From Roseivivax sediminis (GTDB lineage Bacteria; Pseudomonadota; Alphaproteobacteria; Rhodobacterales; Rhodobacteraceae), in the NCBI RefSeq assembly GCF_900112685.1, contig NZ_FOMS01000010.1, forward strand, positions 62,001-126,000: 64,000 nt of DNA, written 5' to 3'. Under the pieces are notes generated by a model. That model had not been told where the DNA came from and made no database searches. It saw only the letters and a list, made by a program, of their open reading frames with translations. This document shows, in pieces, positions 10,132-20,583 of the stretch (position 1 is the stretch's first letter; each line of letters begins with the position of its first letter). The translations under genes were made by a program, and so were the position numbers.

Positions 10132-10166
10132 GCGAGGGGCCAGCCCCTCGCGCTCCCCGGAGTATT
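10132..10166. repeat. Dispersed palindromic repeat, inverted copy
   Basis: These 35 bases are the exact reverse complement of 3104-3138. They contain the same 20-base palindrome (GCGAGGGGC arms) followed by the core that reads GGAGTATT. The copy sits in the convergent gap between the 762-aa gene and the DUF2842 gene. Confidence 0.75.
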
Positions 10167-10213
10167 GGAGGCCCAAAGAAGCAGGGCTGGCGGAGATATG
10201 GAGCGGCGGCCGC

Positions 10214-10437
10214 TCAGTGATCGTCCGGGGGCGCCTCGCGGCCCACGCCCTTGAACACCGCCCTGAGCGGCAGGGCCCAGACGATCCCGAGGACCACGTA
10301 GATCAGCAGCTCCAGCAGGATCGGCGGGCGGTCGAACAGGGTCACGATCGTCGTCGCGACAACAATGTAGACCGGGATCCCCACGATCAGGATGAGAAGC
10401 GCGAGGCGGCGGCGGGTGCGATATCCGAGCTTGGCCA

Positions 10438-10438
<1 letters not shown>
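10214..10438 (-). CDS. DUF2842 family small membrane protein
   Basis: A 74-aa protein with two hydrophobic segments (about 12-34 and 40-58) separated by FDRPPILLE. The MAKLGYRTRRRLALLILIVG start resembles the DUF2842 family of alphaproteobacteria. The ATG overlaps the purA stop by one base (TGATG), so it is probably translated by coupling to purA. Function unknown; an inner-membrane location is inferred from the helices. Confidence 0.75.
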
Positions 10439-11730
<1,292 letters not shown>

Positions 11731-11881
11731 CTGCCTGACCTCTTTCGCCTGCGGCTTCCAAACGCGCCCCTCTTATCGGGGTGCGCAGGGTGGTGAAACC
11801 GTTTTCGGCGGGAAAGGCGCAAGGGCGGTGGGGCCGGGCCGGTCAGCGCCTTGATCGAGTGTCTCGTGCGCACACGCCGGC

Positions 11882-12739
11882 CTACCGCACCTCCGACTCC
11901 AGCCGACGCAGGTGCGCCGCGGTGTCGCGCGCCTCCACTGCCGCTTCCCGCACCAGCCCGTCGAAATGCTGGGTCAGCAGCCGGATTCGCGCGCTTTCCC
12001 GGAACGCCAGGTAGAAATGCCCGACATAGATCACCCCGATCCGCGGCCCGAAGAGCGAGATCGGCGCGCTGAACACCCGCCGCGCGTCGAAAAGGTAAAG
12101 CCGCAGCGCCGGGTAGAACTCCTCTGCCGTGGCCGCGAGCCGCGCCAGTTGCTCGCGCCGCGCCGCCGCCGGCAGGCCGCGGTAATACCCCACCCCGGCG
12201 GCAAAGGCGTCGAGTTCGTGCAGCGGCATCGCAATCTCGTAATCCGACAGGCCCGCGTACAGCAGGTCGATCCGGTCGCGCATCGCGCGGATCGCCTGAT
12301 CCGGGGTCTTGCCGAGGAAGGCAGCGTATTCCCAGCGCATCACGTTCTCGGTCTTGAAGATGTCGGGCAGCGTCGCCGGCACGTGCCGTATCTTGTAGCC
12401 CGCCGCCTCGCGGTGCCAGCCGAGAAGCTGGTCGTCCGAGGCCGTCCGCGCCGCCGTCGTCATCTGCACCGCCGCATCGATCACGTCGCCCGGCCGCTCG
12501 GGCCGCTCCGTCAGACCGAGCAGCCAATCGGTCGACACGCCGAGCGCCCGCGCACATTCCGCCGCCAGATGCGCGTTCGGCATCCGCGCCGCGCCCTCGT
12601 CCAGAAGCTGCGACACCGTAGAGCGGTTGACCCCGGCGGCCCGCGCGAGGGCACTGCGGTTGCTGCCGGCGACCTCCAGCGCCTCGGTCAGCCGTTCACG
12701 AAAAAGCGCGGCGCGCTGCCGCTTGTCCATTATGGCCAT
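11882..12739 (-). CDS. XRE-family (helix-turn-helix) transcriptional regulator
   Basis: A 285-aa protein with an N-terminal Cro/CI-type helix-turn-helix: ALARAAGVNRSTVSQLLDEG at about residues 30-50, followed by LGVSTDWLLGLTERP, the usual end of this fold. The remaining 200 residues form a C-terminal domain I do not recognise, possibly ligand-binding. ATG 12739 (MAIMDK) is chosen; ATG 12730 is possible and neither has a strong ribosome binding site. It is divergent from the DUF2061 gene with 115 bases between starts, which contain an inverted repeat that could be its operator. Confidence 0.8.
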   Translation of the reverse strand: MAIMDKRQRAALFRERLTEALEVAGSNRSALARAAGVNRSTVSQLLDEGAARMPNAHLAAECARALGVSTDWLLGLTERPERPGDVIDAAVQMTTAARTASDDQLLGWHREAAGYKIRHVPATLPDIFKTENVMRWEYAAFLGKTPDQAIRAMRDRIDLLYAGLSDYEIAMPLHELDAFAAGVGYYRGLPAAARREQLARLAATAEEFYPALRLYLFDARRVFSAPISLFGPRIGVIYVGHFYLAFRESARIRLLTQHFDGLVREAAVEARDTAAHLRRLESEVR

Positions 12740-12772
12740 CAGGTAAGCACTTTTATTAACAATCGCCATGTT

Positions 12773-12801
12773 CTGTCGACAAGAGACGGAATACACGACA
12801 G
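12773..12801. promoter_or_regulatory. Possible operator between the XRE regulator and DUF2061
   Basis: CTGTCG at 12773-12778 and CGACAG at 12796-12801 are perfect inverted half-sites, 17 bases apart, in the divergent intergenic region. Short arms, so chance is possible. Confidence 0.3.
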
Positions 12802-12854
12802 CGCCCGCCTGGGATACCCCGGCTCCACCCCTCACAAATACGCGGAGAAGACAC

Positions 12855-13073
12855 ATGGAAACGCGCGCCCGCACCCTGACCAAGGCCATTCTCTGGCAGG
12901 CCCTCGGCCTCGTGGTGATGACCGCGCTCGGCTGGCTGCTGACCGGATCGGCGGGCACCGGCGGCTCGCTCGCGCTCGCCTCCACGCTCGTCGGGCTCGT
13001 CACCTATGTCGTCTACGAACGGGTCTGGGCGGGCATCCGCTGGGGCCGGCTGCCGCACGATCGCACCGCCTGA
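12855..13073 (+). CDS. DUF2061 family small membrane protein
   Basis: A 72-aa protein starting METRARTLTKAILWQALGL with two hydrophobic segments (about 12-30 and 36-55) and a conserved YVVYERVWAGIRWG end, matching DUF2061. ATG 12855 has GGAGAAG upstream; the longer open frame before it has no ribosome binding site. Probably an inner-membrane protein of unknown function. Its divergent placement suggests regulation by the XRE protein (inference). Confidence 0.78.
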   Translation: METRARTLTKAILWQALGLVVMTALGWLLTGSAGTGGSLALASTLVGLVTYVVYERVWAGIRWGRLPHDRTA

Positions 13074-13147
13074 CGCGGCGCCGGCCCGCTTGCCCTTGCG
13101 CCGCAACTTCCCTAAGTAGCGCGCAGCATTCCGAGAGGCCGCCCGAC

Positions 13148-13537
13148 ATGCAAAACGTCATCCTGATCGTCCACCTGCTGCTCGCGCTGTCGCTGATCGG
13201 CGTCGTGCTGATGCAGCGCTCCGAAGGCGGCGGGCTCGGCATGGGCGGCGGCGGCGGCGGCGGCGCGATGAGCGCGCGCGGCGCCGCGACGGCGCTCGGC
13301 AAGCTGACCTGGATCCTGGCGGCGGCCTTCATCTGCACCTCGCTGACGCTGACGATCCTTGCCGCGGCGGACGGCTCTGGCACCTCGATCATGGATCGCT
13401 TCACCGGCGACGGCGGCGCGGCCGAAGAGAGCGGCGGCACCGCCGGCGACGGCCTCGATACCGATGCGCTGCTGCCGCCGCCCTCGGCCGGCAGCGAAGA
13501 CGAGGACGGCGCACCGCTGGTTCCGCGCGCCGACTGA
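13148..13537 (+). CDS. secG: Preprotein translocase subunit SecG
   Basis: The small third subunit of the SecYEG channel. The 129-aa protein has two transmembrane helices (about 4-22 and 53-73) joined by the family's VVLMQRSEGGGLGMG loop, here followed by a run of seven glycines. The C-terminal 50 residues are a soluble acidic Gly/Asp/Pro tail, typical of alphaproteobacterial SecG. ATG 13148 starts MQNVILIVHLL. pyrG follows 207 bases downstream with no recognised feature between. Confidence 0.92.
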   Translation: MQNVILIVHLLLALSLIGVVLMQRSEGGGLGMGGGGGGGAMSARGAATALGKLTWILAAAFICTSLTLTILAAADGSGTSIMDRFTGDGGAAEESGGTAGDGLDTDALLPPPSAGSEDEDGAPLVPRAD

Positions 13538-13744
13538 CGGCGCGCGAGCTTCCACCACACGTTGCGGATTTGACGCGCTGACACAACAGCATCTTGCGGT
13601 CGGCTTGCCTTTCGCGTGCGAATCCGCTATTTGTTAAATCCCGTGATGCTGCGGTCCTTCGGGGCCGTGGGACCAAGACAGGCACATGGGCCCCGCGCTG
13701 CCACGCCGGGTCCCTGAACGCACGATCACGGGGGCCTCGGGCAC

Positions 13745-15388
13745 ATGGCACGCTTCATCTTCATCACCGGCGGTGTGGTCTCTTCGCTCGGCAAGGGGCT
13801 GGCCTCGGCGGCGCTCGGCGCGCTTCTGCAGGCGCGCGGCTTTTCCGTCCGGCTGAGGAAACTCGACCCCTATCTCAACGTCGATCCCGGCACGATGTCG
13901 CCCTTCGAACACGGCGAGGTCTTCGTGACCGACGACGGGGCGGAGACCGACCTCGACCTCGGCCATTACGAACGATTCACGGGCGTGCCCGCCCGCAAGA
14001 CCGATTCCATCTCCTCAGGCCGGATCTACATGAACGTGCTCGAGAAGGAGCGCCGCGGCGACTACCTCGGCAAGACGATCCAGGTCATTCCGCACGTCAC
14101 GAACGAGATCAAGGACTTCATCTCCATCGGCGAGGACGAGGTCGATTTCATGCTGTGCGAGATCGGCGGCACCGTCGGCGACATCGAGGGCCTGCCCTTC
14201 TTCGAGGCGATCCGCCAGTTTTCCCAGGACAAGCCGCGCGGGCAGTGCATCTTCATGCACCTGACGCTCCTGCCCTTCATCAAGGCGTCGGGCGAGCTCA
14301 AGACCAAGCCGACGCAGCACTCGGTGAAGGAGCTGCGCTCCATTGGCATCGCGCCCGACATCCTCGTCTGCCGCTCCGAAGGGCCGATCCCGGTGAAGGA
14401 GCGCGAGAAGCTCGCGCTCTTCTGCAACGTCCGTCCCGAAAGCGTCATCGCCGCGCAGGACCTGCCGTCGATCTACGACGCGCCGCTGGCCTATCACCGC
14501 GAGGGGCTCGACCAGGCCGTGCTCGACGCCTTCCAGATCAGCCCCGCGCCGCGTCCGGACCTGCGCCGGTGGGAGGACGTGTCGGACCGCATCCACAACC
14601 CCGAGGGCGACGTGAACGTCGCCATCGTCGGCAAGTACACGCAGCTTGAGGACGCCTACAAGAGTATCGCGGAGGCGCTGACCCATGGCGGGCTCGCCAA
14701 CCGCGTGAAGGTGAACATCGAATGGGTCGACGCGGAGGTCTTCGACAGCGAGGATCCCGCCCCGCACCTTCAGGGCTACCATGCCATCCTCGTGCCCGGC
14801 GGCTTCGGAGAGCGCGGCACCGAGGGCAAGATCAAGGCGGCGCAGTTCGCGCGCGAACACAAGGTGCCTTACCTGGGGATCTGCCTCGGCATGCAGATGG
14901 CGGTGATCGAGGCCGCCCGCAACGTCGCCGGCGTGTCGCGCGCCGGATCCGAAGAATTCGACCACGAGGCCGGCCGCAAGCGGTTCGAGCCGGTGGTCTA
15001 CCACCTCAAGGAATGGGTGCAGGGCAACGCCAAGGTCAACCGCCGCCCCGACGACGACAAGGGCGGCACCATGCGCCTCGGCGCCTACGACGCGGTCCTG
15101 ACCGAGGGCTCGCGCGTCGCCGGCGTCTACGGCGCGACGGCCATCGACGAACGCCACCGCCACCGCTACGAGGTCGACATCCAGTACAAGACGGCGCTGG
15201 AGGAGAGCGGCCTGACCTTCTCGGGCATGTCCCCGGACGGCAAGCTGCCCGAGATCGTCGAATGGACCGATCACCCGTGGTTCATCGGCGTCCAGTTCCA
15301 CCCCGAGCTGAAGTCGAAACCCTTTGACCCGCATCCTCTTTTTAGGGACTTTGTTCGGGCGGCGAAGGATGTGTCGAGACTTGTCTAG
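13745..15388 (+). CDS. pyrG: CTP synthase
   Basis: Makes CTP from UTP, ATP and glutamine. The 547-aa protein begins [18 protein letters not shown], the amidoligase P-loop region. The C-terminal class I glutaminase domain has the nucleophile Cys380 in GICLGMQ and the His519/Glu521 pair in QFHPE. Full length. secG upstream is a common alphaproteobacterial neighbour. Immediately downstream the base composition becomes AT-rich, marking an islet boundary. Confidence 0.97.
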   Translation: MARFIFITGGVVSSLGKGLASAALGALLQARGFSVRLRKLDPYLNVDPGTMSPFEHGEVFVTDDGAETDLDLGHYERFTGVPARKTDSISSGRIYMNVLEKERRGDYLGKTIQVIPHVTNEIKDFISIGEDEVDFMLCEIGGTVGDIEGLPFFEAIRQFSQDKPRGQCIFMHLTLLPFIKASGELKTKPTQHSVKELRSIGIAPDILVCRSEGPIPVKEREKLALFCNVRPESVIAAQDLPSIYDAPLAYHREGLDQAVLDAFQISPAPRPDLRRWEDVSDRIHNPEGDVNVAIVGKYTQLEDAYKSIAEALTHGGLANRVKVNIEWVDAEVFDSEDPAPHLQGYHAILVPGGFGERGTEGKIKAAQFAREHKVPYLGICLGMQMAVIEAARNVAGVSRAGSEEFDHEAGRKRFEPVVYHLKEWVQGNAKVNRRPDDDKGGTMRLGAYDAVLTEGSRVAGVYGATAIDERHRHRYEVDIQYKTALEESGLTFSGMSPDGKLPEIVEWTDHPWFIGVQFHPELKSKPFDPHPLFRDFVRAAKDVSRLV

Positions 15389-15429
15389 ACCACAACACTA
15401 TGATATGTAATGGGCTGTAACCACTAGAA

Positions 15430-15648
15430 ATGGTGAAAGACATGTCGGGCAAACGCGTATTCATCGGGGACTCAGTCCGTCCCACAGGATCAGGCAGTTC
15501 ATCGACTCCTTCCGGAAGGTCCGTAACGCCAACCGGCTCTGGATCCACGTCAAGCGGACGAGGTTCCACACAAGGCTCGGTGCAACCGACTGGTTCCGGA
15601 GGCACCGGTACGACCAGCGGCGGAGGTAGTACTGGCGGCAGAAAATAA
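15430..15648 (+). CDS. Ser/Gly/Thr-rich repetitive small protein
   Basis: A 72-aa protein built of three imperfect repeats of about 16 residues, each starting SV-x-PTGSG (SVRPTGSG, SVTPTGSG, SVQPTGSG) and ending in a Ser/Gly/Arg run, after MVKDMSGKRVFIGD. No membrane segment; probably disordered. It ends at 15648, exactly where the convergent 211-aa gene ends at 15649. The segment is more AT-rich than its neighbours at the 5' end, consistent with transfer. Function unknown; the abutting placement hints at a functional pair. Confidence 0.55.
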   Translation: MVKDMSGKRVFIGDSVRPTGSGSSSTPSGRSVTPTGSGSTSSGRGSTQGSVQPTGSGGTGTTSGGGSTGGRK

Positions 15649-16284
15649 TCACTTTCGTCGAGCCTCTCTTCTAAAATCAACCTCTGCGATCTGATCGGCA
15701 GGTATGTAAGTTAGGCGGCTTCCTAGGTCGTTCGTTATTTCGGTCGCAGGACGACTTTCATTCTTCTCAAAAATATGAGTAACATACATAGCGACGGAGC
15801 CGTCAGACCCAAGAACACAGGGTCCGTTGGGTAGATCATTGTAATCCCCAAGAGGGAAGCTTTCTAGCGAACGCCCATCTTTAAGACTGACGATCAACTG
15901 GCAATATGCAACATCTTGAGTTTGGATTACCGTGTCCCAAGCAGTTGGCAAACCGTCTTCTTGCGCCCCGGCCAATAAGTTGATTTTGTCTGACACCCAG
16001 TCTTTTAAGAATCGCCTCCATGCAATGGCTATGAGACATGGGAAAACAACGGATACAACGCCGGAGATTTGGTGCTTCCAGTGATTATCACCAAGAGCAC
16101 TATCAAGAATTGATAAAGAAATTAATGAAAATCCGCCGAAAACCAAAACAATTGCGAATGCATCAAAAGCCCGATGGTTCATGCGGCGACCAGAGTAAGC
16201 TATAACGTAAGCTAAATATCCTCCGATCAGGACCGCTTGTGTCTGCCAAGAAAGAGATAGAAGCTCTTGCACCCGATCACCCAA
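15649..16284 (-). CDS. Three-helix membrane protein, possibly DUF6338
   Basis: A 211-aa protein with three hydrophobic segments (about 14-32, 40-60 and 68-88) and a 120-residue cytosolic tail. The tail has TAWDTVIQ...LIVSLKDGRSLE, resembling the AWD...LKDG pattern I associate with DUF6338; this is a tentative match. The first codon is TTG at 16284, with GTG at 16272 as an alternative; neither has a convincing ribosome binding site. Base composition is strikingly AT-rich (16081-16140 has 20 G/C in 60) against a GC-rich chromosome, and codon use differs accordingly, suggesting recent acquisition. Confidence 0.6.
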   Translation of the reverse strand: MGDRVQELLSLSWQTQAVLIGGYLAYVIAYSGRRMNHRAFDAFAIVLVFGGFSLISLSILDSALGDNHWKHQISGVVSVVFPCLIAIAWRRFLKDWVSDKINLLAGAQEDGLPTAWDTVIQTQDVAYCQLIVSLKDGRSLESFPLGDYNDLPNGPCVLGSDGSVAMYVTHIFEKNESRPATEITNDLGSRLTYIPADQIAEVDFRREARRK

Positions 16285-16403
16285 AACTTCTGAATTAATT
16301 CTACTTCATATCACTCTAAGCTTCGCGAGTACATTCTGGAGTTCCTGTAAAAATTTGGACTGTGAGCGAGTCGTTCGTGGTCTATGGGGCTCGCAAGACC
16401 CAA

Positions 16404-16546
16404 GCCGCGCCAGCGCCGACCCGCGGGGTGGCGCTCCGACCCTCCGAGCGGGTGCGCTTTATCCCGGCCACATCCGAAAGACCTCCGAGGCTCCACCAGG
16501 CCCAACCAAAGCGCCGCCCCGGGGGGCGGGTCGGCGCTGGCGCGGC
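16404..16546. repeat. Long inverted repeat downstream of hemE
   Basis: 16404-16424 and 16526-16546 are perfect 21-base inverted arms. A further 10 of 11 bases pair inward on each side after a 5-base bulge. The 101-base centre holds no gene. The gap 16285-16601 contains only this element. It lies at the edge of the AT-rich islet and 3' of hemE, so it could be a terminator-like hairpin or the remnant of a mobile palindromic element. Confidence 0.7.
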
Positions 16547-16601
16547 GGCCTCCGGCCTTGATTCCGCGCCGGGGCACCGCTCCGGACGCAATCCGCAGCC
16601 C

Positions 16602-17627
16602 CTACCCCCGGATCGCCTCGATCATCCGGCTGACATTGTCCGGATCCGCGTCCGGCGTGATCCCGTGGCCGAGGTTGAAGATGTGCGGCCCCCCTCGGAA
16701 GGCCTCCACGATGCGCTTGGTCTCGCGCACCAGCGCCTCGCCGCCCTCGACCATGTGGTGCGGCGCGAGGTTGCCCTGCACGCAGCCTGACATCTGCACA
16801 TGCTCCGCCGCCCACGCGGGATCCACGGAATTGTCGAGCGCCACGCAATCGGCCCCCGTCGCGGCGTGAAAGCCGATGTATTTCTCCCCCGCCTGCCGCG
16901 GGAAGGCGATGACCGGCACGCCCGGATGGCGCCGCTTCAGCGTCTCGGTGATGATCCGCGCGGGCTCCGTCGCGTAGCGGTCGAACTCCTCGCCCGTAAG
17001 CGATCCGGCCCAGCTGTCGAAGACCTTCACCACCTCGGCGCCGGCCTCGATCTGCTTCGACAGGTACTCGATCGTCCCCTCGGTGATCTTGCCCAGAAGC
17101 TGCTCGAACAGCGCCCGGTTCTCCGCCTTGAGCGCATGCGCCGGCCCCTGGTCGGGCGTGCCCTGCCCGGCGATCATATAGGTCGCCACGGTCCACGGCG
17201 CCCCGGCGAACCCGATCAGCGTGGTCTCGGCGGGCAGTTCCCGCGACAGGATCTTCACCGTCTCGTAGATCGGAGACAGCGTCTCGTCGATCGCGTGCAC
17301 CGGCTTCAGCGCGGCGAAATCGTCCTCGGTCGTGATTGTCGACAGCCGCGGCCCCTCGCCCTTCACGAACCACAGATCCGCGCCCAGCGCCTGCGGCAGC
17401 AGCAGGATGTCGGCAAAGAGGATCGCGGCGTCGAAATCATAGCGCCGGAGCGGCTGCAGCGTCACCTCGGCGGCAAGCTCGGGGTTGTAGCACAGCGACA
17501 GAAAATCGCCCGCTTTCTCGCGCGTGGCGCGGTATTCCGGCAGGTAGCGCCCGGCCTGGCGCATCATCCAGACCGGGGGCACCGATTGCGCCTCTCCGGC
17601 CAGTGCGCGCAGGATGGTCTTGGTCAT
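16602..17627 (-). CDS. hemE: Uroporphyrinogen decarboxylase
   Basis: Decarboxylates uroporphyrinogen III to coproporphyrinogen III in heme synthesis. The 341-aa TIM-barrel protein shows [17 protein letters not shown] near the N-terminus, the family signature, then [12 protein letters not shown] and [16 protein letters not shown] 17627 is chosen over a longer frame because GAGGAGG lies 6 bases upstream and the conserved [11 protein letters not shown] start fits. It is divergent from hemC with 98 bases between starts, a shared control region; hemF lies 17 kb away. Confidence 0.96.
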   Translation of the reverse strand: MTKTILRALAGEAQSVPPVWMMRQAGRYLPEYRATREKAGDFLSLCYNPELAAEVTLQPLRRYDFDAAILFADILLLPQALGADLWFVKGEGPRLSTITTEDDFAALKPVHAIDETLSPIYETVKILSRELPAETTLIGFAGAPWTVATYMIAGQGTPDQGPAHALKAENRALFEQLLGKITEGTIEYLSKQIEAGAEVVKVFDSWAGSLTGEEFDRYATEPARIITETLKRRHPGVPVIAFPRQAGEKYIGFHAATGADCVALDNSVDPAWAAEHVQMSGCVQGNLAPHHMVEGGEALVRETKRIVEAFRGGPHIFNLGHGITPDADPDNVSRMIEAIRG

Positions 17628-17725
17628 GTCGCCTCCTCGTCCGTGAACCCGCCATGGGTCCGACGCGCGGGGAGCGGTGTCAAGCATGCTTGCCAGTTCC
17701 GCGTGCGGCGCCTAAGCCTCGGGGC

Positions 17726-18700
17726 ATGACGATCCAGATGCCCTCCCCCGACGCCCCGCTGAAACTCGGCACCCGCGGCTCGCCGCTCGCCCTCGCTCAG
17801 GCGAACGAGACGCGCGACCGGCTGGCGGACGCCTTCGACCTGCCGCACGAGGCGTTCGAGATCGTGGTCATCAAGACCACAGGCGACCGCGTCATCGACC
17901 GCCCGCTGAAAGAGATCGGCGGCAAGGGCCTCTTCACCCGCGAGATCGAGGCGGCCATGGTCTCGGGCGAGATCGACCTCGCCGTGCACTCGATGAAGGA
18001 CATGCCGACGCTGCAGCCCGAGGGGCTGGTGCTCGACACCTACCTTCCGCGCGAAGATCCGCGCGATGCGTTCATCTCTCCTGAATTTTCCGCCGTCTCC
18101 GACCTGCCCGAGGGCGCGGTCGTCGGCACCTCGTCGCTGCGTCGCCGCGCGCAGGTGCAGCACCGCCGCCCCGACCTCGAGGTGGTGGAGTTCCGCGGCA
18201 ACGTCCAGACCCGGCTGAAGAAGCTCGAGGACGGCGTCGCCCGCTGCACCTTCCTCGCCTGCGCCGGCCTCAACCGGCTCGCGATGTCGGACCTGCCGCA
18301 GACCCCTGTCGCGCCCGAGGACATGCTGCCCGCCATCGCGCAGGGCGCCATCGGCATCGAGCGGCGCGAGGACGACAGCCGGGCCGCCAACCTGCTCGCG
18401 GCGATCCACGATGCGAAAACCGCGCAGCGCCTCGCCGCCGAACGCGCCTTCCTCGCCGCGCTCGACGGCTCCTGCGAAACCCCGATCGCGGGCCTCGCGC
18501 TCCTCGACGGCAGCACTCTTTGGCTGCGCGGCGAAGTCCTGCGCCCCGACGGGTCCGAGGCCCATTCCGGCGAGCGAAGCGGCCCGGTAGAGGACGGCCC
18601 CGCCATGGGCCGCGACCTCGCCCGCGACCTGCTCGGCCGCGCCGGCCCCGACTTCTTCGACTGGATCGCGCCGGAAAAGGTCCGCGGCGGCGGCCTCTAG
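17726..18700 (+). CDS. hemC: Hydroxymethylbilane synthase (porphobilinogen deaminase)
   Basis: Polymerises four porphobilinogens to hydroxymethylbilane. The 324-aa protein has LGTRGSPLALAQ at the N-terminus, VVIKTTGDRV, KDMPT, TSSLRRRAQ and the cofactor-attachment Cys250 in DGSCETPIAG. ATG 17726 begins the conserved domain; the upstream open frame is antisense to hemE. Divergent from hemE, so both heme genes may share regulation. Confidence 0.96.
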   Translation: MTIQMPSPDAPLKLGTRGSPLALAQANETRDRLADAFDLPHEAFEIVVIKTTGDRVIDRPLKEIGGKGLFTREIEAAMVSGEIDLAVHSMKDMPTLQPEGLVLDTYLPREDPRDAFISPEFSAVSDLPEGAVVGTSSLRRRAQVQHRRPDLEVVEFRGNVQTRLKKLEDGVARCTFLACAGLNRLAMSDLPQTPVAPEDMLPAIAQGAIGIERREDDSRAANLLAAIHDAKTAQRLAAERAFLAALDGSCETPIAGLALLDGSTLWLRGEVLRPDGSEAHSGERSGPVEDGPAMGRDLARDLLGRAGPDFFDWIAPEKVRGGGL

Positions 18701-18730
18701 AGCCGTCCCTGACCTTCAGCGCGTCTTCCG

Positions 18731-18792
18731 GGCTTTCATCTGCCCGGAAATATCCCGGGGGAGTCGCCGCAGGCGACGGGGGCAGCGCCCCC
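18731..18792. repeat. Dispersed palindromic repeat (hemC 3' side)
   Basis: TTTCATCTG then an AAATATCCCGGGG core, a hairpin (CGCCGCAGGCG) and GGGGCAGCGCCCC. The same order of parts occurs at 34858-34924 with a different hairpin. It lies in the 165-base convergent gap between hemC and the SRPBCC gene. Confidence 0.65.
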
Positions 18793-18865
18793 TCGACCTC
18801 TCCACACGCACCGCCCAAAAAAGGGACGGCGGGCGGGGCGAGGGGCCGGAGGTCGGAGCGCCGGC

Positions 18866-19333
18866 CTAGCCGGCCCGCTTCACCCGCGCCTCGAGGTCGC
18901 GCGCGAAGTCCGCCGACCGTGCCTTGAGACGCTTCTCGATGCTTCCGCGCGCCAGCTTGAGCGACTGCACCAGGAGCCGCGCCGACAGCGTCCGGGGCTT
19001 CAGATCCACGTCCATGGCGATCCGCGTGCGGGTCCGCGACAAGGCCACGAAATCGACCGCGGTGTCGATCTCCAGCCCGCCCGACACGCTGTGGCATGCC
19101 ATCCGGTGCGGCGGCGCATATTCGGTCATCTCGATCCGCGCCTCGCGCTGCCGGCCGCGATAGCGGAACGCGATCTGCCAGGTCATGCCCGGCCCGGTCG
19201 TCTCACCCGTATCGATGCGCGACACCTCCACGCCGCGGCGCATCGCCGCCCGCTCGATTGCCTCGATGTCGCTCATCTCCGCGAAGACGCGGTCGAGCGG
19301 ACCTTCGATGTCTTCCCTGACCGAAAACTGCAT
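18866..19333 (-). CDS. SRPBCC (START-like) family protein
   Basis: A 155-aa protein starting MQFSVREDIEGPLDRVFAEMSD, the usual first strand and helix of the SRPBCC ligand-binding fold, followed by alternating strands and a long C-terminal amphipathic helix (SLKLARGSIEKRLKARSADFARDLEARV). Such proteins bind hydrophobic ligands or act as cyclases; the ligand is not evident. ATG 19333 is chosen because the fold starts there; the longer frame upstream has no domain. It lies 70 bases downstream of nudC on the same strand. Confidence 0.72.
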   Translation of the reverse strand: MQFSVREDIEGPLDRVFAEMSDIEAIERAAMRRGVEVSRIDTGETTGPGMTWQIAFRYRGRQREARIEMTEYAPPHRMACHSVSGGLEIDTAVDFVALSRTRTRIAMDVDLKPRTLSARLLVQSLKLARGSIEKRLKARSADFARDLEARVKRAG

Positions 19334-19404
19334 GGTCGGTGCTGCCCCTGTCCCGGTGTCGCGGCCGCTCCGGGCCGCCTGTTGTCGCGGCGGCAAGCCT
19401 GTCG

Positions 19405-20370
19405 TCAATCCAGTCGGTCCGCAAGCCAGTTGCGCAGCAGGAACCGCGCGATCGCGCCCTCGCGGGCCGGCGCGATCAGCGGGTGGCGGCCGGCGAAGGC
19501 GGCGCTCAGGTCCTCGCGCGTCACCCACATCGCGTCCTCGATCTCAACCGGGTCGCGAATGATGTCCTCGCTCTCGGCGACGCCGTGCATCCCGATCATG
19601 AGGGAGGCCGGGAACGGCCAGGGCTGCGAGGCGAGGTAGCGCACCGCGCCGACACGCACCCCGACCTCCTCGAAGACCTCGCGGCGCACCGCCGCCTCCA
19701 GCGTCTCGCCCGGCTCCACGAAACCGGCAAGGCAGGAATACATGCCCTCGGGCCAGACCGGCGCGCGGCCCAGCAGCGCGCGGTTGCCGCGCGTGACCAG
19801 CATGATGACCACCGGGTCGGTGCGCGGGAAGTGGCGCGCGCCGCAGGAGGGGCAGAGCCGCTGCCAGCCGGCCTGCGCCGGTACGCTCTCGGCTCCGCAG
19901 CAGGCGCAGAACCGGTGGCTCGCGTGCCAGCCCATCAGCGCCCGCGCCGTCGCGGCCAGTTCCGCGTCGTGCGGGGTCAGCCGCGTCATCACCTGGCGCA
20001 ATTCGGCGAAACACGCCTCCGGAATATCGGGATGCACCTGTTCGCTCAGGTCCACGAACCCGCCGATCGCGGCGGGGTCCACGCCCTCGGGCGCCCAGTT
20101 CGAGATGTCGACGGCGAAAAGCGGCGCGCCGTCCTCGCGCCCCAGCAGAATCCGCGGCGGCGCGGCACCGGCCACGACCGGATGGCTCAGCCGAAGCCGG
20201 GCAAGCCGGTCGCGCGCCGCCCCGGTGACAAGCGGCTTGCCGCGCCAGATCAGGACAGCGCTGGCCGCCGGATCGGCCTCGGCCGCCGCGACGGCCTGCG
20301 CATCCGGGCGAATCTCCGCCCCCCGGTCAAATCCGGATCCGCCGAAGGTGACGTCCTCCGCATGTCGCAT
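19405..20370 (-). CDS. nudC: NAD+ diphosphatase NudC (Nudix hydrolase)
   Basis: Hydrolyses NADH/NAD+ and removes NAD caps from RNA. The 321-aa protein has the three NudC parts: a variable N-terminal domain, a zinc ribbon with CACC and CPSC (four Cys), and the Nudix box GFVEPGETLEAAVRREVFEEVGV-like motif including REVFEE. The SQPWPFP motif that defines the NADH-specific subgroup follows it. ATG 20370 has GGAGGGAC upstream; the next upstream start adds ten residues without support. Confidence 0.94.
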   Translation of the reverse strand: MRHAEDVTFGGSGFDRGAEIRPDAQAVAAAEADPAASAVLIWRGKPLVTGAARDRLARLRLSHPVVAGAAPPRILLGREDGAPLFAVDISNWAPEGVDPAAIGGFVDLSEQVHPDIPEACFAELRQVMTRLTPHDAELAATARALMGWHASHRFCACCGAESVPAQAGWQRLCPSCGARHFPRTDPVVIMLVTRGNRALLGRAPVWPEGMYSCLAGFVEPGETLEAAVRREVFEEVGVRVGAVRYLASQPWPFPASLMIGMHGVAESEDIIRDPVEIEDAMWVTREDLSAAFAGRHPLIAPAREGAIARFLLRNWLADRLD

Positions 20371-20583
20371 CCCTGTCCCTCCCGCGTCCGTGCCGGGCAA
20401 GCTTTCTCACGCCCCGCGGGCAGAGGCAATTCGCCGCGACGCAGAGACGAATGACCTCGAAGCCCCCACAGCTTTTGATTGAAGCCGGGCCGGCGAGCGC
20501 TAAACTAGCTTTGGGGGCCAGGACCTTCTCGAACGTGGCGCGAGAGTATTTTGCAGACCGATCCCCGGACCATCGTCAAAAGG

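Noticed and set aside
8191-10176. 661-codon minus-strand frame opposite the 762-aa protein
   Set aside because: Extremely Gly/Val/Arg-rich without domain pattern, and its end reaches into the intergenic repeat. The plus-strand frame has folded ends, a terminator and normal start.
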